From Chloroflexota bacterium (GTDB lineage: Bacteria; Chloroflexota; Dormibacteria; Dormibacterales; Dormibacteraceae), in contig VBHJ01000068.1 of the NCBI GenBank assembly GCA_005887685.1, positions 1-36,480 of the forward strand: 36,480 nt of DNA, read 5' to 3'. Below the pieces are notes generated by a model. That model did no database searches. It was not told where the DNA came from and saw only the letters and a program-made list of their open reading frames with translations. Shown here piece by piece: positions 24,059 through 31,242 of this stretch. The position numbers were made by a program, and so were the translations under genes. How positions within the stretch are numbered: position 1 is the first letter of the stretch; each line of letters starts with the position of its first letter.

Positions 24059-24549
24059 ATCTTCAAGACCTCGTCCGCGACCAGGCCGGCGGGACGGGTG
24101 CCGTCCACACGATTCGCGGCCTCTTCGTAGCGTGCCCGGCGGCGCTCGAACAGCGCCTCGACCTCCGCCGCGGTGCGGTTGAAGGCCAGAGGCCGCCCCG
24201 GGAGATGGTGGATGCGCTCCCAGATAGTGCCGAAGGGAACTTCTATATAGACCGCCGTCGCCTCCGTCGAGACCAGGCGCCAGTTGTCGTCGTCGATGGT
24301 GACCCCGCCACCCAGGGCGACCACCGCGCCCGGCCGCAGGACGGTGGGCAGCGTCGCTTTCTCGAATGCGCGAAAGGCCTCCTCGCTGTGGGTGGCGAAC
24401 AGCTCCTGGATCGACATGCCGGCCTTGTCCTCGACGAGGTGGTCGAGGTCATAGAACGGCGAATGCGAGCGCTCCGCGACCAGCGCCCCGACCAGAGTCT
24501 TGCCCGCGCCCATGAATCCAAGGAGCGCGAGCGGCTTGACGCGTCGCAC
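24046..24549 (-). CDS. aroK: Shikimate kinase
   Basis: Phosphorylates shikimate at the 3-OH. P-loop GFMGAGKT at the N-terminus, shikimate-binding FYDLDHLVE and FRAFEKATL, VVALGGG, and the LID with GRPLAFNRT. 167 aa from GTG 24549 (MRRVKPLALLGFMG). No Shine-Dalgarno is visible; instead the eight A residues directly before the start are striking in this GC-rich region. Upstream in-frame codons are unlike the family. Confidence 0.94.
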   Translation of the reverse strand: MRRVKPLALLGFMGAGKTLVGALVAERSHSPFYDLDHLVEDKAGMSIQELFATHSEEAFRAFEKATLPTVLRPGAVVALGGGVTIDDDNWRLVSTEATAVYIEVPFGTIWERIHHLPGRPLAFNRTAAEVEALFERRRARYEEAANRVDGTRPAGLVADEVLKIWSA

Positions 24550-24601
24550 GTTTTTTTTGGGGTCCCCGCGAGCTCCAGCCGCAGGCTGCGAGTCCGTGGG
24601 T
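24550..24601. other. aroK leader with GGGGACCCC and A8 tract
   Basis: On the minus strand this 52-nt gap reads through a CAGCC/GGCTG-type inverted repeat, then GGGGACCCC, then eight A residues directly before the aroK GTG. The order (stem then A-tract) is wrong for an intrinsic terminator in either direction. Confidence 0.4.
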
Positions 24602-25150
24602 TTATATGCCGCTCGGGTTGGCGGGCATGGCCGAACCCGACGGCGCGGGCGTGCCGCCACCGCGGCGCTTCTCCGACTGCACGAAGACCTGGTCGCGGAA
24701 ATCACCGGGTTTGGGCAAATAGTCGAGCACTTCAGCGCCCTGCGCGCCCGCGGCGTCGATCTCGACCCGGCCGAAGCCGAAGATCCGGCCGATGATGGAC
24801 TGCCTGGTCGTGCAGTCCTGCACCCGGTCGACCGGGATGATCTTCTCCTGCCGGCTGAAGACGCCGGTCTGGATCGTTATCCGCTGGTCGGTCAAGGTGT
24901 AGGTGATCGACCTCCAGCCGATCCATACGACGATGAGCCAGAGCAGCGCCAGGGCGCCTATGCCAAGGCTCAGGAAGGTCCGCAGGTGCGGGACGTAGAT
25001 GCTGTTGACATTGTTCGGGCTGAAGATGGTGAAGTCGGCGATCGCGACAGCAATGACGAGGACGGCGGGCAGGATCAAGCTGCCGACGACCGTGATCCAG
25101 TGCGGGTGGTCTTTGATGACGAGGTTCTCACCGGGGAGGAGCTTGCTCAT
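24602..25150 (-). CDS. Membrane protein with bacterial PH (bPH2/YdbT-like) domain
   Basis: 182 aa from ATG 25150. Two transmembrane helices (around residues 18-42 and 58-82) are followed by a bPH2 domain with the typical text YTLTDQRITIQTGVFSRQEKIIPVDRVQD and IIGRIFGFGRVEI, and a Gly/Pro/Ala-rich tail. bPH2 proteins are membrane-associated with poorly defined roles; YdbS/YdbT homologues are linked to antimicrobial resistance in Bacillus. It lies between the prepilin peptidase gene and aroK, where aroC is often found. A longer in-frame extension is prepilin-peptidase shadow. Confidence 0.85.
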   Translation of the reverse strand: MSKLLPGENLVIKDHPHWITVVGSLILPAVLVIAVAIADFTIFSPNNVNSIYVPHLRTFLSLGIGALALLWLIVVWIGWRSITYTLTDQRITIQTGVFSRQEKIIPVDRVQDCTTRQSIIGRIFGFGRVEIDAAGAQGAEVLDYLPKPGDFRDQVFVQSEKRRGGGTPAPSGSAMPANPSGI

Positions 25151-25170
25151 GGCGCGACATTGTCCCCCAA

Positions 25171-25830
25171 TTAGGGGAGTTGGAGAAGCACGAGCAGGGC
25201 GCCCAGGGCCAGGTAGGGCCCATATGCGATCGTCCCCTTCAGCGATCGGTGCGTGACGATGAACACGATCGCGCCGATCGCCGCGAGCAAAACGCCGTAG
25301 AAAAGCGCCGACAGTGTGTACGGCCACCCGAGCAGGAGTCCCATGAAGACGGCGAGCTTGACATCGCCGAAACCAAGCGCCTCGGCCTTGAAGATCGCTG
25401 AGCCCGCAAGCGAAAGAAGAAGGAAGAGGAGGCCCGCCGCAAGCCCCATCACGATTCCGACCCACCAGTCCTGGCGCCACAGCCCAAGCCCGCCGCCCAG
25501 CAGCGGCGAGAGGCTGACGACCAACGCCAGCGCCATCGCGGGAAACATCACCCGGTCGAGGATCAGATGGTGCTCGAAGTCGAAGAAGATCACCTGCACG
25601 AGCACCAGGACGAAAATGCTGCGCACCAACAGCAGCAAGAAGGAGCTGAGCTCGAAGCCGTAGATCCCGAAAATGACCGCACACAGCACCGGTGGGCCGT
25701 ACTGCTGCCACCACTTGCTTCCGGGTTCCAGGCCTTCCAGTCGCGCGAGCTTCACCGAACCCCAGCGCAGTCCCAGCCCCGCGGCTGCGCCGACTACCGC
25801 CCACAGCGCGGCGATGATGTATGGGCTCAC
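25171..25830 (-). CDS. Prepilin peptidase (A24 family aspartic protease)
   Basis: 219-aa polytopic membrane protein. The two active-site aspartates of the A24 family are visible in FFDFEHHLILD and in the GFGDVKL motif (G-x-G-D). The PilD-type cytoplasmic N-methylase domain with CxxC pairs is absent, so it may only cleave leaders, like CpaA/TadV-type enzymes, or may still be bifunctional by another region. Start GTG 25830, 13 nt after the aroE stop, no Shine-Dalgarno. No prepilin genes are in the window; the FtsA/PilM-like gene 4 kb upstream in the same transcription direction may be related. Confidence 0.88.
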   Translation of the reverse strand: MSPYIIAALWAVVGAAAGLGLRWGSVKLARLEGLEPGSKWWQQYGPPVLCAVIFGIYGFELSSFLLLLVRSIFVLVLVQVIFFDFEHHLILDRVMFPAMALALVVSLSPLLGGGLGLWRQDWWVGIVMGLAAGLLFLLLSLAGSAIFKAEALGFGDVKLAVFMGLLLGWPYTLSALFYGVLLAAIGAIVFIVTHRSLKGTIAYGPYLALGALLVLLQLP

Positions 25831-25843
25831 TTAAAGGGGGTCT

Positions 25844-26617
25844 TCATGGCTGGAGAGTGTCGCGCATCACGTCGATCGGCGCCGCGCGTCCGGTCCACAG
25901 CAGGAAGGATTCCGCCCCCTGCGCCAGCAGGATCTCCCAACCATCGACCGTCGGCAGGCCGAGCGAGCGCGCCTTGCGGACGAGCGGCGTCCCGCCGGTG
26001 ACGTAGACGAGGTCGATCACCGCTCCTGACCTGGGCAGCGCAGCGGGGCGCAGCGGCATCTCTTCGCTGCGTCCCAACGGCGTGGCGTTGAACAGCAGGT
26101 CCGCCGCGCGGGTCAGGGTCGGGACCGAGGCATCGCCCCATCCGATCACCTTGCCCGGCACTTCCGCGTCCCGCGGATTACGCACGACGAACGTGAGGTG
26201 CGAACCCTCCAGGGCGGCGGCGGTGGCTCGGGCAGCCCCACCGCCCCCGAGGATGACGGCGTTTGCGCTCCTGGGCTCGACGCCCACCTGCTCGACCGCG
26301 GCCCGGATCGCCGGGATGTCGGTGTTGAACCCCCCGAGACGCCCGCCGTCGTTGACGATGGTGTTGACCGCACGCGCACGCAGTGCCTCAGGGGCGACCG
26401 CGTCGAGGTGCTGCATCACGGCCTGCTTGTAAGGAATGGTGACGTTGGCGCCGCCGACATCCGGTGCACGCAAGGCGGCCATGGCTGCTTTCAGGCTTTC
26501 GGGTGCGACGTCGAGCAGGTCGTAGCTCCAGTCCATCTCCAACGCTGTGAAGGCGGCGTTGTGCATGGCCGGGCTGCGCGAGTACGTGATGTTCTGGCCG
26601 AGCAGGAAAACTCTCAG
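25844..26617 (-). CDS. aroE: Shikimate dehydrogenase, CUG or UUG start
   Basis: NADP-dependent reduction of dehydroshikimate. Substrate-binding SRSPAMHNAAF, catalytic Lys in NVTIPYKQAV, NTDIPA (Asp), NADP loop ILGGGGAARATAAAL, NATPLGR. From CTG 26617 the product is MRVFLLGQNITYSRSP (257 aa), matching the family length, with GAGGGGG about 6 nt upstream. TTG 26635 is in frame and would add six residues; the in-frame codons beyond it run into mltG. There is no ATG or GTG in the right place. The start zone abuts a GC-rich repeat (26633-26660). Confidence 0.9.
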   Translation of the reverse strand: MRVFLLGQNITYSRSPAMHNAAFTALEMDWSYDLLDVAPESLKAAMAALRAPDVGGANVTIPYKQAVMQHLDAVAPEALRARAVNTIVNDGGRLGGFNTDIPAIRAAVEQVGVEPRSANAVILGGGGAARATAAALEGSHLTFVVRNPRDAEVPGKVIGWGDASVPTLTRAADLLFNATPLGRSEEMPLRPAALPRSGAVIDLVYVTGGTPLVRKARSLGLPTVDGWEILLAQGAESFLLWTGRAAPIDVMRDTLQP

Positions 26618-26632
26618 CGAGTCCCCCTCACC

Positions 26633-26660
26633 CAACCCCCCTCCCCATGGAGAGGGTGCC
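26633..26660. repeat. REP-like GC hairpin in the mltG-aroE gap
   Basis: On the minus strand CCCTCTCC, loop ATGG, then GGAGGGGG forms an 8-bp stem with one U-G pair. On the plus strand the block reads CTCACCCAACCCCCCTCCCC, a composition often seen in dispersed intergenic repeats of GC-rich genomes. It sits between the mltG stop (26667) and aroE and supplies a Shine-Dalgarno-like G-run. Confidence 0.5.
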
Positions 26661-26666
26661 TTTGTT

Positions 26667-27719
26667 TCAACTCCCGCTCGTGCCGTACTTTGCGACGTCC
26701 GAGTCGAAGTCGTGCTGGTTCGTCTCGAAATGCGTCGTCCCCGCCCGATCCGTGAAGTAGAAGAGGTAGCTGGTCTTGGGTGGGTTGATGCAGGCGAGCA
26801 GCGCCGCGCGACCCGGGTTGCTGATCGCGCTGGGAGGCAGCCCGGCGTGCTTGCGCGTGTTGTACGCACTGTCCAGCGCAAGCTCGGTCCCGGTGGGCTC
26901 CGGAGAAAGGCGACCCAGGCCGTAGAGCAGCGTGGCGTCGACGCCGAGCGGCATGTTGATCGCGAGACGGTTGTAGTAGACGCTGCACACGTTGCCGCGG
27001 TCGGTGGCGGTCTTGTTGTTCGCCTCGCGGTCGACCATGGAGGCGAGGATCACGATGGAGCGGATATCCTCTGCCGGCCTCGCGTCCGTTGCTCTCGAGA
27101 TCTGGTTGCGCCAGTCTGCACTGAAAATCGTGCCGAACTGGTCGAGCTGCTCCTTGACCAGGCCCCTCGACCCGGCGGCGGGATCGACGAGGTACGTGTC
27201 CGGGAACAGGTAGCCCTCGAGCGGGTAGTCCGTGTTGCTCCCTTGCGGCGGAAGGAAGTTATAGATGGAGCGCCAGCCCGGATCCTTGGCTGCCGTCAGG
27301 TACGCGTCCCCGGTAACGCCGGTGAGCTGTTTCTGGTCGACCAGCTGCGCTTGATAGCGCAAAGGGAATCCTTCGGGGAACGTGATCGTCTTCTCGTCAG
27401 GGCGGCCGTGCTGCAGCGCGTTGACGATCTGTGTCATCGACATGTTGGTGTTCAGCACGAAAGAGCCGGCCTGGAACTTCGGGCCCGCGTTCGATACGCG
27501 CGTGTAGAGGTCCCACGCGATGGTGCTCCGGATGAGCTTCTGGTTGAACAGCTCGGTGCCGATATCTGAAGACGTCTCCCCCACATCGATGTGGAAGGGC
27601 ACGCTGTGACTGGTCGAGGAGACCGGAGTGTTGACGTTGAAGTTCCACCAGTCGATCGCGCGCGACGTGCCGAAGCCGAACAGTCCCAGGATCACGACGA
27701 TCGCGATGAGCCGCCTCAT
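26667..27719 (-). CDS. mltG: Endolytic murein transglycosylase MltG (YceG-like)
   Basis: Membrane-anchored lytic transglycosylase that cleaves nascent glycan strands and sets their length. 350 aa: an N-terminal TM helix (RRLIAIVVILGLFGFG), a LysM-like segment (VFHIDV-type VPFHIDVGETSSDIGTEL), then the YceG domain with EGYLFPDTYLV, ILASMVDREANN and YYNRLAINMPLGVDATLLYGLG. The usual E-[KR]-E of the active-site helix reads D-R-E here. Start ATG 27719 overlaps the DUF1292 stop (ATGA). The order ruvX-DUF1292-mltG is the Bacillus order. Confidence 0.94.
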   Translation of the reverse strand: MRRLIAIVVILGLFGFGTSRAIDWWNFNVNTPVSSTSHSVPFHIDVGETSSDIGTELFNQKLIRSTIAWDLYTRVSNAGPKFQAGSFVLNTNMSMTQIVNALQHGRPDEKTITFPEGFPLRYQAQLVDQKQLTGVTGDAYLTAAKDPGWRSIYNFLPPQGSNTDYPLEGYLFPDTYLVDPAAGSRGLVKEQLDQFGTIFSADWRNQISRATDARPAEDIRSIVILASMVDREANNKTATDRGNVCSVYYNRLAINMPLGVDATLLYGLGRLSPEPTGTELALDSAYNTRKHAGLPPSAISNPGRAALLACINPPKTSYLFYFTDRAGTTHFETNQHDFDSDVAKYGTSGS

Positions 27720-27940
27720 TCGACCCGGTCTTCTTCGAGCGCGGCCATCACGCGTGTGAACTCGTCGCCGTCGACGGTCTCCAGACCCGACCCCGCTTCT
27801 CGGAGCAGCAGGACGCTTTCGGGGTCCCCCGCATCTTCCACCAGGTAGTAGGCCACCCCGTCGAGATCGAAGGCGTCATGCATCTTGAAGCGGCGTTCGA
27901 CGCCGGCCTCGTCGATCAGGGTGACCTCGTCGTCGGTCAT
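27716..27940 (-). CDS. DUF1292 domain protein
   Basis: 74-aa acidic cytoplasmic protein. It fits the DUF1292 (YrzB-like) pattern: TLIDEAGVERRFKMHDAFDLDGVAYYLVED, followed by VLLLREAG and an acidic tail. Function unknown; in Bacillota it sits between ruvX and mltG exactly as here. It overlaps both neighbours by 4 nt (ATGA at each end), so it is translationally coupled. Confidence 0.88.
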   Translation of the reverse strand: MTDDEVTLIDEAGVERRFKMHDAFDLDGVAYYLVEDAGDPESVLLLREAGSGLETVDGDEFTRVMAALEEDRVE

Positions 27941-28347
27941 CTCTTGCGGTCAAGATGCGACTGGAGCAGCAGGGCGGCGGCTACGCGGTCGACGGTCGCG
28001 CGCCTCTTGGCCCGCCGCGCGCCGCCCTCCAGCATGGCGCGCTCGGCGGCGACCGTGGTGAGGCGCTCATCGGCGAGCTCGACCGGCAACCCCGATTCCT
28101 TTCGCACCGCGTCCGCGAGCTCTCGGGCCGCCTTCGCCTCCGGACCGTAGGAACCGTCCATGCGGCGCGGCAGGCCGATCACGATGCGGCCGGCTTCATT
28201 GGCCCGCGCGATCTCGACCAGTCGCACCGCAAGAGTCGCGTGCGGCTCCGCGTCGACGGTGGTCAGCGGCTGCGCGATCGTCCCGGTCGGATCGCTGACG
28301 GCGATGCCAACCCGTTTGGACCCGGGATCGACCGCCAGCACCCGCAT
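27937..28347 (-). CDS. ruvX: Putative pre-16S rRNA nuclease / Holliday junction resolvase YqgF
   Basis: 136-aa RNase H-fold protein. N-terminal VLAVDPGSKRVGIAVSD carries the first catalytic Asp; IVIGLPRRMDGS, LADERLTT (second acidic) and VDRVAAALLLQSHLD (third acidic) follow. The family processes the 5' end of 16S rRNA in E. coli. Start ATG 28347, 2 nt after the stop of the gp47-like gene. Confidence 0.94.
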   Translation of the reverse strand: MRVLAVDPGSKRVGIAVSDPTGTIAQPLTTVDAEPHATLAVRLVEIARANEAGRIVIGLPRRMDGSYGPEAKAARELADAVRKESGLPVELADERLTTVAAERAMLEGGARRAKRRATVDRVAAALLLQSHLDRKR

Positions 28348-28349
28348 GG

Positions 28350-29954
28350 CTAGGGGCTGTGAGAGGGCGACGGCGATGCCTTGGGCGTTGGCTTGGCCGC
28401 GCCCTGCGCGGCGGCCGCCGCCGACGGGGCGTTCGACTCCACGACGTAGTGGAGCGTGATCCGCCGGTCGAGCAGCGGCATCAGCGGAAGGGCCAGCGGC
28501 TCCTCCTTGATCGCGACCGAGCGAATTGGGAGCTTCTCGAGGTAAAAGCGCGCCTGCGCCACCGGCCGGCCGACGATCGCCGCACGGATCTGCGCCTCGT
28601 CGAGCGTGGGCGCGACGTACGCTGACGCACTGCCGACGAAGACGAGGAATCCACCCTTGGCCGAGCTGAGGAGTCGGTACTGGACCTGGATCGGGCTTTC
28701 GGTGAGCAGCTGCTGGTTGTTCGGCACGTGTTGGGACAGGTAGGTCTTATAGGCGGTGATAACGTCCGAGTCACTGTAGAAGTCACCTTCGCCGACGACC
28801 GTCATCGTGCCGGTGAAGGTCGGCACCTTGTCCTGCGGCTGGTGGTCGGTGGTGAACTGCGGCGGACCGAAGATGATGGTCTCGCTCAGCTTCTCGCCGG
28901 CCTGGCCGCCGGCGGCCAGCTGCTGCGCGATCGACTGGTGGATCGACTGCTCGAGCTGAGCGCGAGCGGCATCGAAGTCGGACTCGGTCATCTGCGGCGT
29001 TGACGACGGATCGGTCCCGCCGCCGGTCGCCTGCGGGTTGGTCACGTGGATCTTCGACCCGTCGAAGGGATCGCAGCAGTTTTCGATCTGAGTGATCGTG
29101 TGGTCGCCCACGTTGCCCGTGGTCCCTGGTTTCACAGCGATCACGTTGACGGTCGCCTGACCGTGCCACGGGACGATGGTGTTACCTGAAGTCTGAGCAA
29201 ATTCAAGGCCGTTGGTGTTCACAAGCCGCTGCCCGTATTTGAACAACAGGCCAGGCGAGTTGCTGATCCCCTGCGTCAGGTCATTCGTGTAGACGACCTG
29301 TCCTGTCGACGGCGCCAGCGGGACGTCGATCGAACCGGTCACCTTGAAGCCTTGCGAGTTCGAGTTCGAGATCGTGACCGCGCGCACGTGGATCGCCCCC
29401 TTGCCGGGCTGGCCCTGGATCTCGACGTCCTTCTCTGTGAATGGCTGCGCCTGGGCGACCAGCGTGACCGACGCCGACGGCACGAACACCCCCACGGCGA
29501 AGATGCCGACCAGGATGAGGGTGACGGCGGTGACATAGAGCAAGAAGCGTCCGGGCTTCAGCTCCGTCGCGGTCTTGGTCAGGAGTCGAGTTGGTGCAGC
29601 GACCCCCACGTGGGTGGTCGGCTCGGAGCGCTTGCGCTGCCACCACCTGCTGATCGGCGCCGGAGCCTCGGCCTCGGAGGGGATGCCTTGCCCCTCCGGA
29701 CCGACCGCCCCGAAGACGGCGAATCCAGTCTCGGAGGCCATCTTCTGGACCGCGGGGTCGTCGCAGACGACCGTGACCCGCTTGCCCAGCCGGGCCGAGT
29801 AGTTGCGCAGCAGCTGGAAGTTGAAACGGCTCTGTCCGATGCGCGAACGCATCGGCAGGACGAGCATCGTGTCCTCGCCGTGAAAGCGGCGAAGACGCTC
29901 GACGAGCTCGGGGATCTCCTCTTCTGTTTCGACGTAAATCGGGTTCGTTGCCAT
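28350..29954 (-). CDS. Single-pass membrane protein with gp47/J-like extracytoplasmic region
   Basis: 534 aa. Residues 1-85 form a predicted cytoplasmic alpha/beta domain (IYVETEEEIPELVERL, LVLPMRS, VTVVCDD). A Pro-rich basic linker (86-132) leads to one TM helix (about 137-158, LLYVTAVTLILVGIFAVGVF). The large outside part is beta-rich with baseplate J/gp47-like stretches (TGQVVYTND, GNTIVPWHGQATVNVIAVKPGTTGNVG) and ends in a Ser/Pro/Lys tail. I recognise this architecture from hypothetical baseplate-J-like proteins of Chloroflexota/Patescibacteria-type genomes, but no function is known. It follows the FtsA/PilM-like gene by 28 nt, with AGGAG 13 nt before ATG 29954. The two probably act together. 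Confidence 0.75.
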   Translation of the reverse strand: MATNPIYVETEEEIPELVERLRRFHGEDTMLVLPMRSRIGQSRFNFQLLRNYSARLGKRVTVVCDDPAVQKMASETGFAVFGAVGPEGQGIPSEAEAPAPISRWWQRKRSEPTTHVGVAAPTRLLTKTATELKPGRFLLYVTAVTLILVGIFAVGVFVPSASVTLVAQAQPFTEKDVEIQGQPGKGAIHVRAVTISNSNSQGFKVTGSIDVPLAPSTGQVVYTNDLTQGISNSPGLLFKYGQRLVNTNGLEFAQTSGNTIVPWHGQATVNVIAVKPGTTGNVGDHTITQIENCCDPFDGSKIHVTNPQATGGGTDPSSTPQMTESDFDAARAQLEQSIHQSIAQQLAAGGQAGEKLSETIIFGPPQFTTDHQPQDKVPTFTGTMTVVGEGDFYSDSDVITAYKTYLSQHVPNNQQLLTESPIQVQYRLLSSAKGGFLVFVGSASAYVAPTLDEAQIRAAIVGRPVAQARFYLEKLPIRSVAIKEEPLALPLMPLLDRRITLHYVVESNAPSAAAAAQGAAKPTPKASPSPSHSP

Positions 29955-29982
29955 GGCGGTTATGGGTCTCCTGGGGTTCTGG

Positions 29983-31242
29983 TCAGACTTTTATAGCGCT
30001 TAGGACCCGTCTCATGACGGTATTGACCGTGTCGCGCTCCTCGGCTTCAGTTCGCAGGGCGTGGTTGGCGAGGCCCATCGGGGCAATGTCCTGGGGGCTC
30101 GAAAGCTGCCCCGTCGAGTCGGTCAGGTTGCGGACGTCGGACGGCACCAGGTGCCGGACTCGGGGCTCGCGGGGGAACGGAAGACCCGCCGCCCAGCTGT
30201 TCTTGACCATCTCGAGCGTCAGCTCGGGAAGCAGGCTGCCCCCTCCGCAGAGGTAAATGCTGGAGGGGAGCCGCTCGCCGCGGGATAGCTCCTTGATGCT
30301 CAGGGCGAGGCCCTGCAGCAGCACCTCGGCGTCCGCGCTCAGGAGCTCAGACACCTGGCGATGCTGGTCCGCGGACAAGAGACCTTCGGAGTGGCGAAGC
30401 TTGCGCGCCTCCGCCTCCTCATAGCTGAGGCCGAAAGCCAGGGCGAGCCGCCGCGTGAACGCACGGCCGCCGAGGTTGAACATCCGTGTCCCTTCGACGC
30501 CGCCGTCGCGGATCAGCGCCACGTCGGTCGTCCCGCCGCCCACATCGACGAAGATTCCGCCTTCAGCCCAGATCTCTTCGTTGGCGCAGGCGCGCGCGAG
30601 CGCGTAGGGCTGGGCCACCGCGGCGGCAAGCTCGAGGTCCAGCTCGCGCACGACGGTCTCGACAGCGTCGATGTGCGTCATTGGCGCAAACGTGTTGAAC
30701 ACGGTGACCTCGAGGTTCTTCCCCGTGAAACCAACCGGGTTCGTGACCGGGTAGCCGTCGACGCGGACGTTGGTGATCGCGGAGTGCACGAGCCGCGCCT
30801 CCAGCTGGCCGTAGCTCCGCTCCATCTCGAGCAGGTGCTGGGCTTCGCGCAGCGCTCGGCGCTGGACCATCTGCAGCATGGTCGACATCTCGCCCCCCCG
30901 CACCCTCGACTTCGAGTTCTCTCGGGGATACGCGATGGTGGAGGAAAAACCTTTGATCAGCTCGCCGGCGATGCCGACCACGACCTGGCCCGGCACCGTC
31001 CTGGCCATGTCTTCGGCCGCCTCCAGCGCACGGTTGCTGGACCGGATGACCGACTCGAGGTCGGCGATCGCGCCGCCTGACATCGCAGCCGGAGCCTGCG
31101 GCTCCCTCCCCACACCCAGCACCTCTCCGTCGGGACCCTCCCTGCGGACGACCAGCACCTTGATGAGATCGGTGCCGATGTCGAGCACGGTGAAGTGGCG
31201 GTAGTAGTCGCTGCGCTTGCGCAGGAACTTGAATTTCGTCAC
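29983..31242 (-). CDS. FtsA/PilM-like actin-fold ATPase
   Basis: 419 aa with the actin/Hsp70 ATPase landmarks: phosphate-1 VLDIGTDLIKVLVV (about residues 19-32), an inserted domain rich in charged helices, phosphate-2 IFVDVGGGTTDVALI (about 228-242) and the adenosine motif IYLCGGGSLLPEL. It resembles FtsA and PilM/EutJ-type proteins, which assemble on membranes with partner proteins. The long, basic N-terminus (KFKFLRKRSDYYRH) might touch membrane or partner. It sits between alaS (GTGA overlap) and the gp47-like gene, away from ftsZ or a type IV pilus operon. FtsA versus PilM cannot be separated by eye. Confidence 0.8.
   Translation of the reverse strand: MTKFKFLRKRSDYYRHFTVLDIGTDLIKVLVVRREGPDGEVLGVGREPQAPAAMSGGAIADLESVIRSSNRALEAAEDMARTVPGQVVVGIAGELIKGFSSTIAYPRENSKSRVRGGEMSTMLQMVQRRALREAQHLLEMERSYGQLEARLVHSAITNVRVDGYPVTNPVGFTGKNLEVTVFNTFAPMTHIDAVETVVRELDLELAAAVAQPYALARACANEEIWAEGGIFVDVGGGTTDVALIRDGGVEGTRMFNLGGRAFTRRLALAFGLSYEEAEARKLRHSEGLLSADQHRQVSELLSADAEVLLQGLALSIKELSRGERLPSSIYLCGGGSLLPELTLEMVKNSWAAGLPFPREPRVRHLVPSDVRNLTDSTGQLSSPQDIAPMGLANHALRTEAEERDTVNTVMRRVLSAIKV

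Noticed and set aside
24545-24590. GGGGACCCC plus homopolymer as an intrinsic terminator
   Set aside because: On the minus strand the stem is followed by A residues, and on the plus strand the T-run precedes the stem; neither order gives stem-then-U.
25828-25846. Mini-ORF (MKTPFK) between aroE and the prepilin peptidase gene
   Set aside because: Six codons that arise from the ATGA overlap and end at the GTGA of the next gene; no conservation can be judged and no leader-peptide feature is seen.
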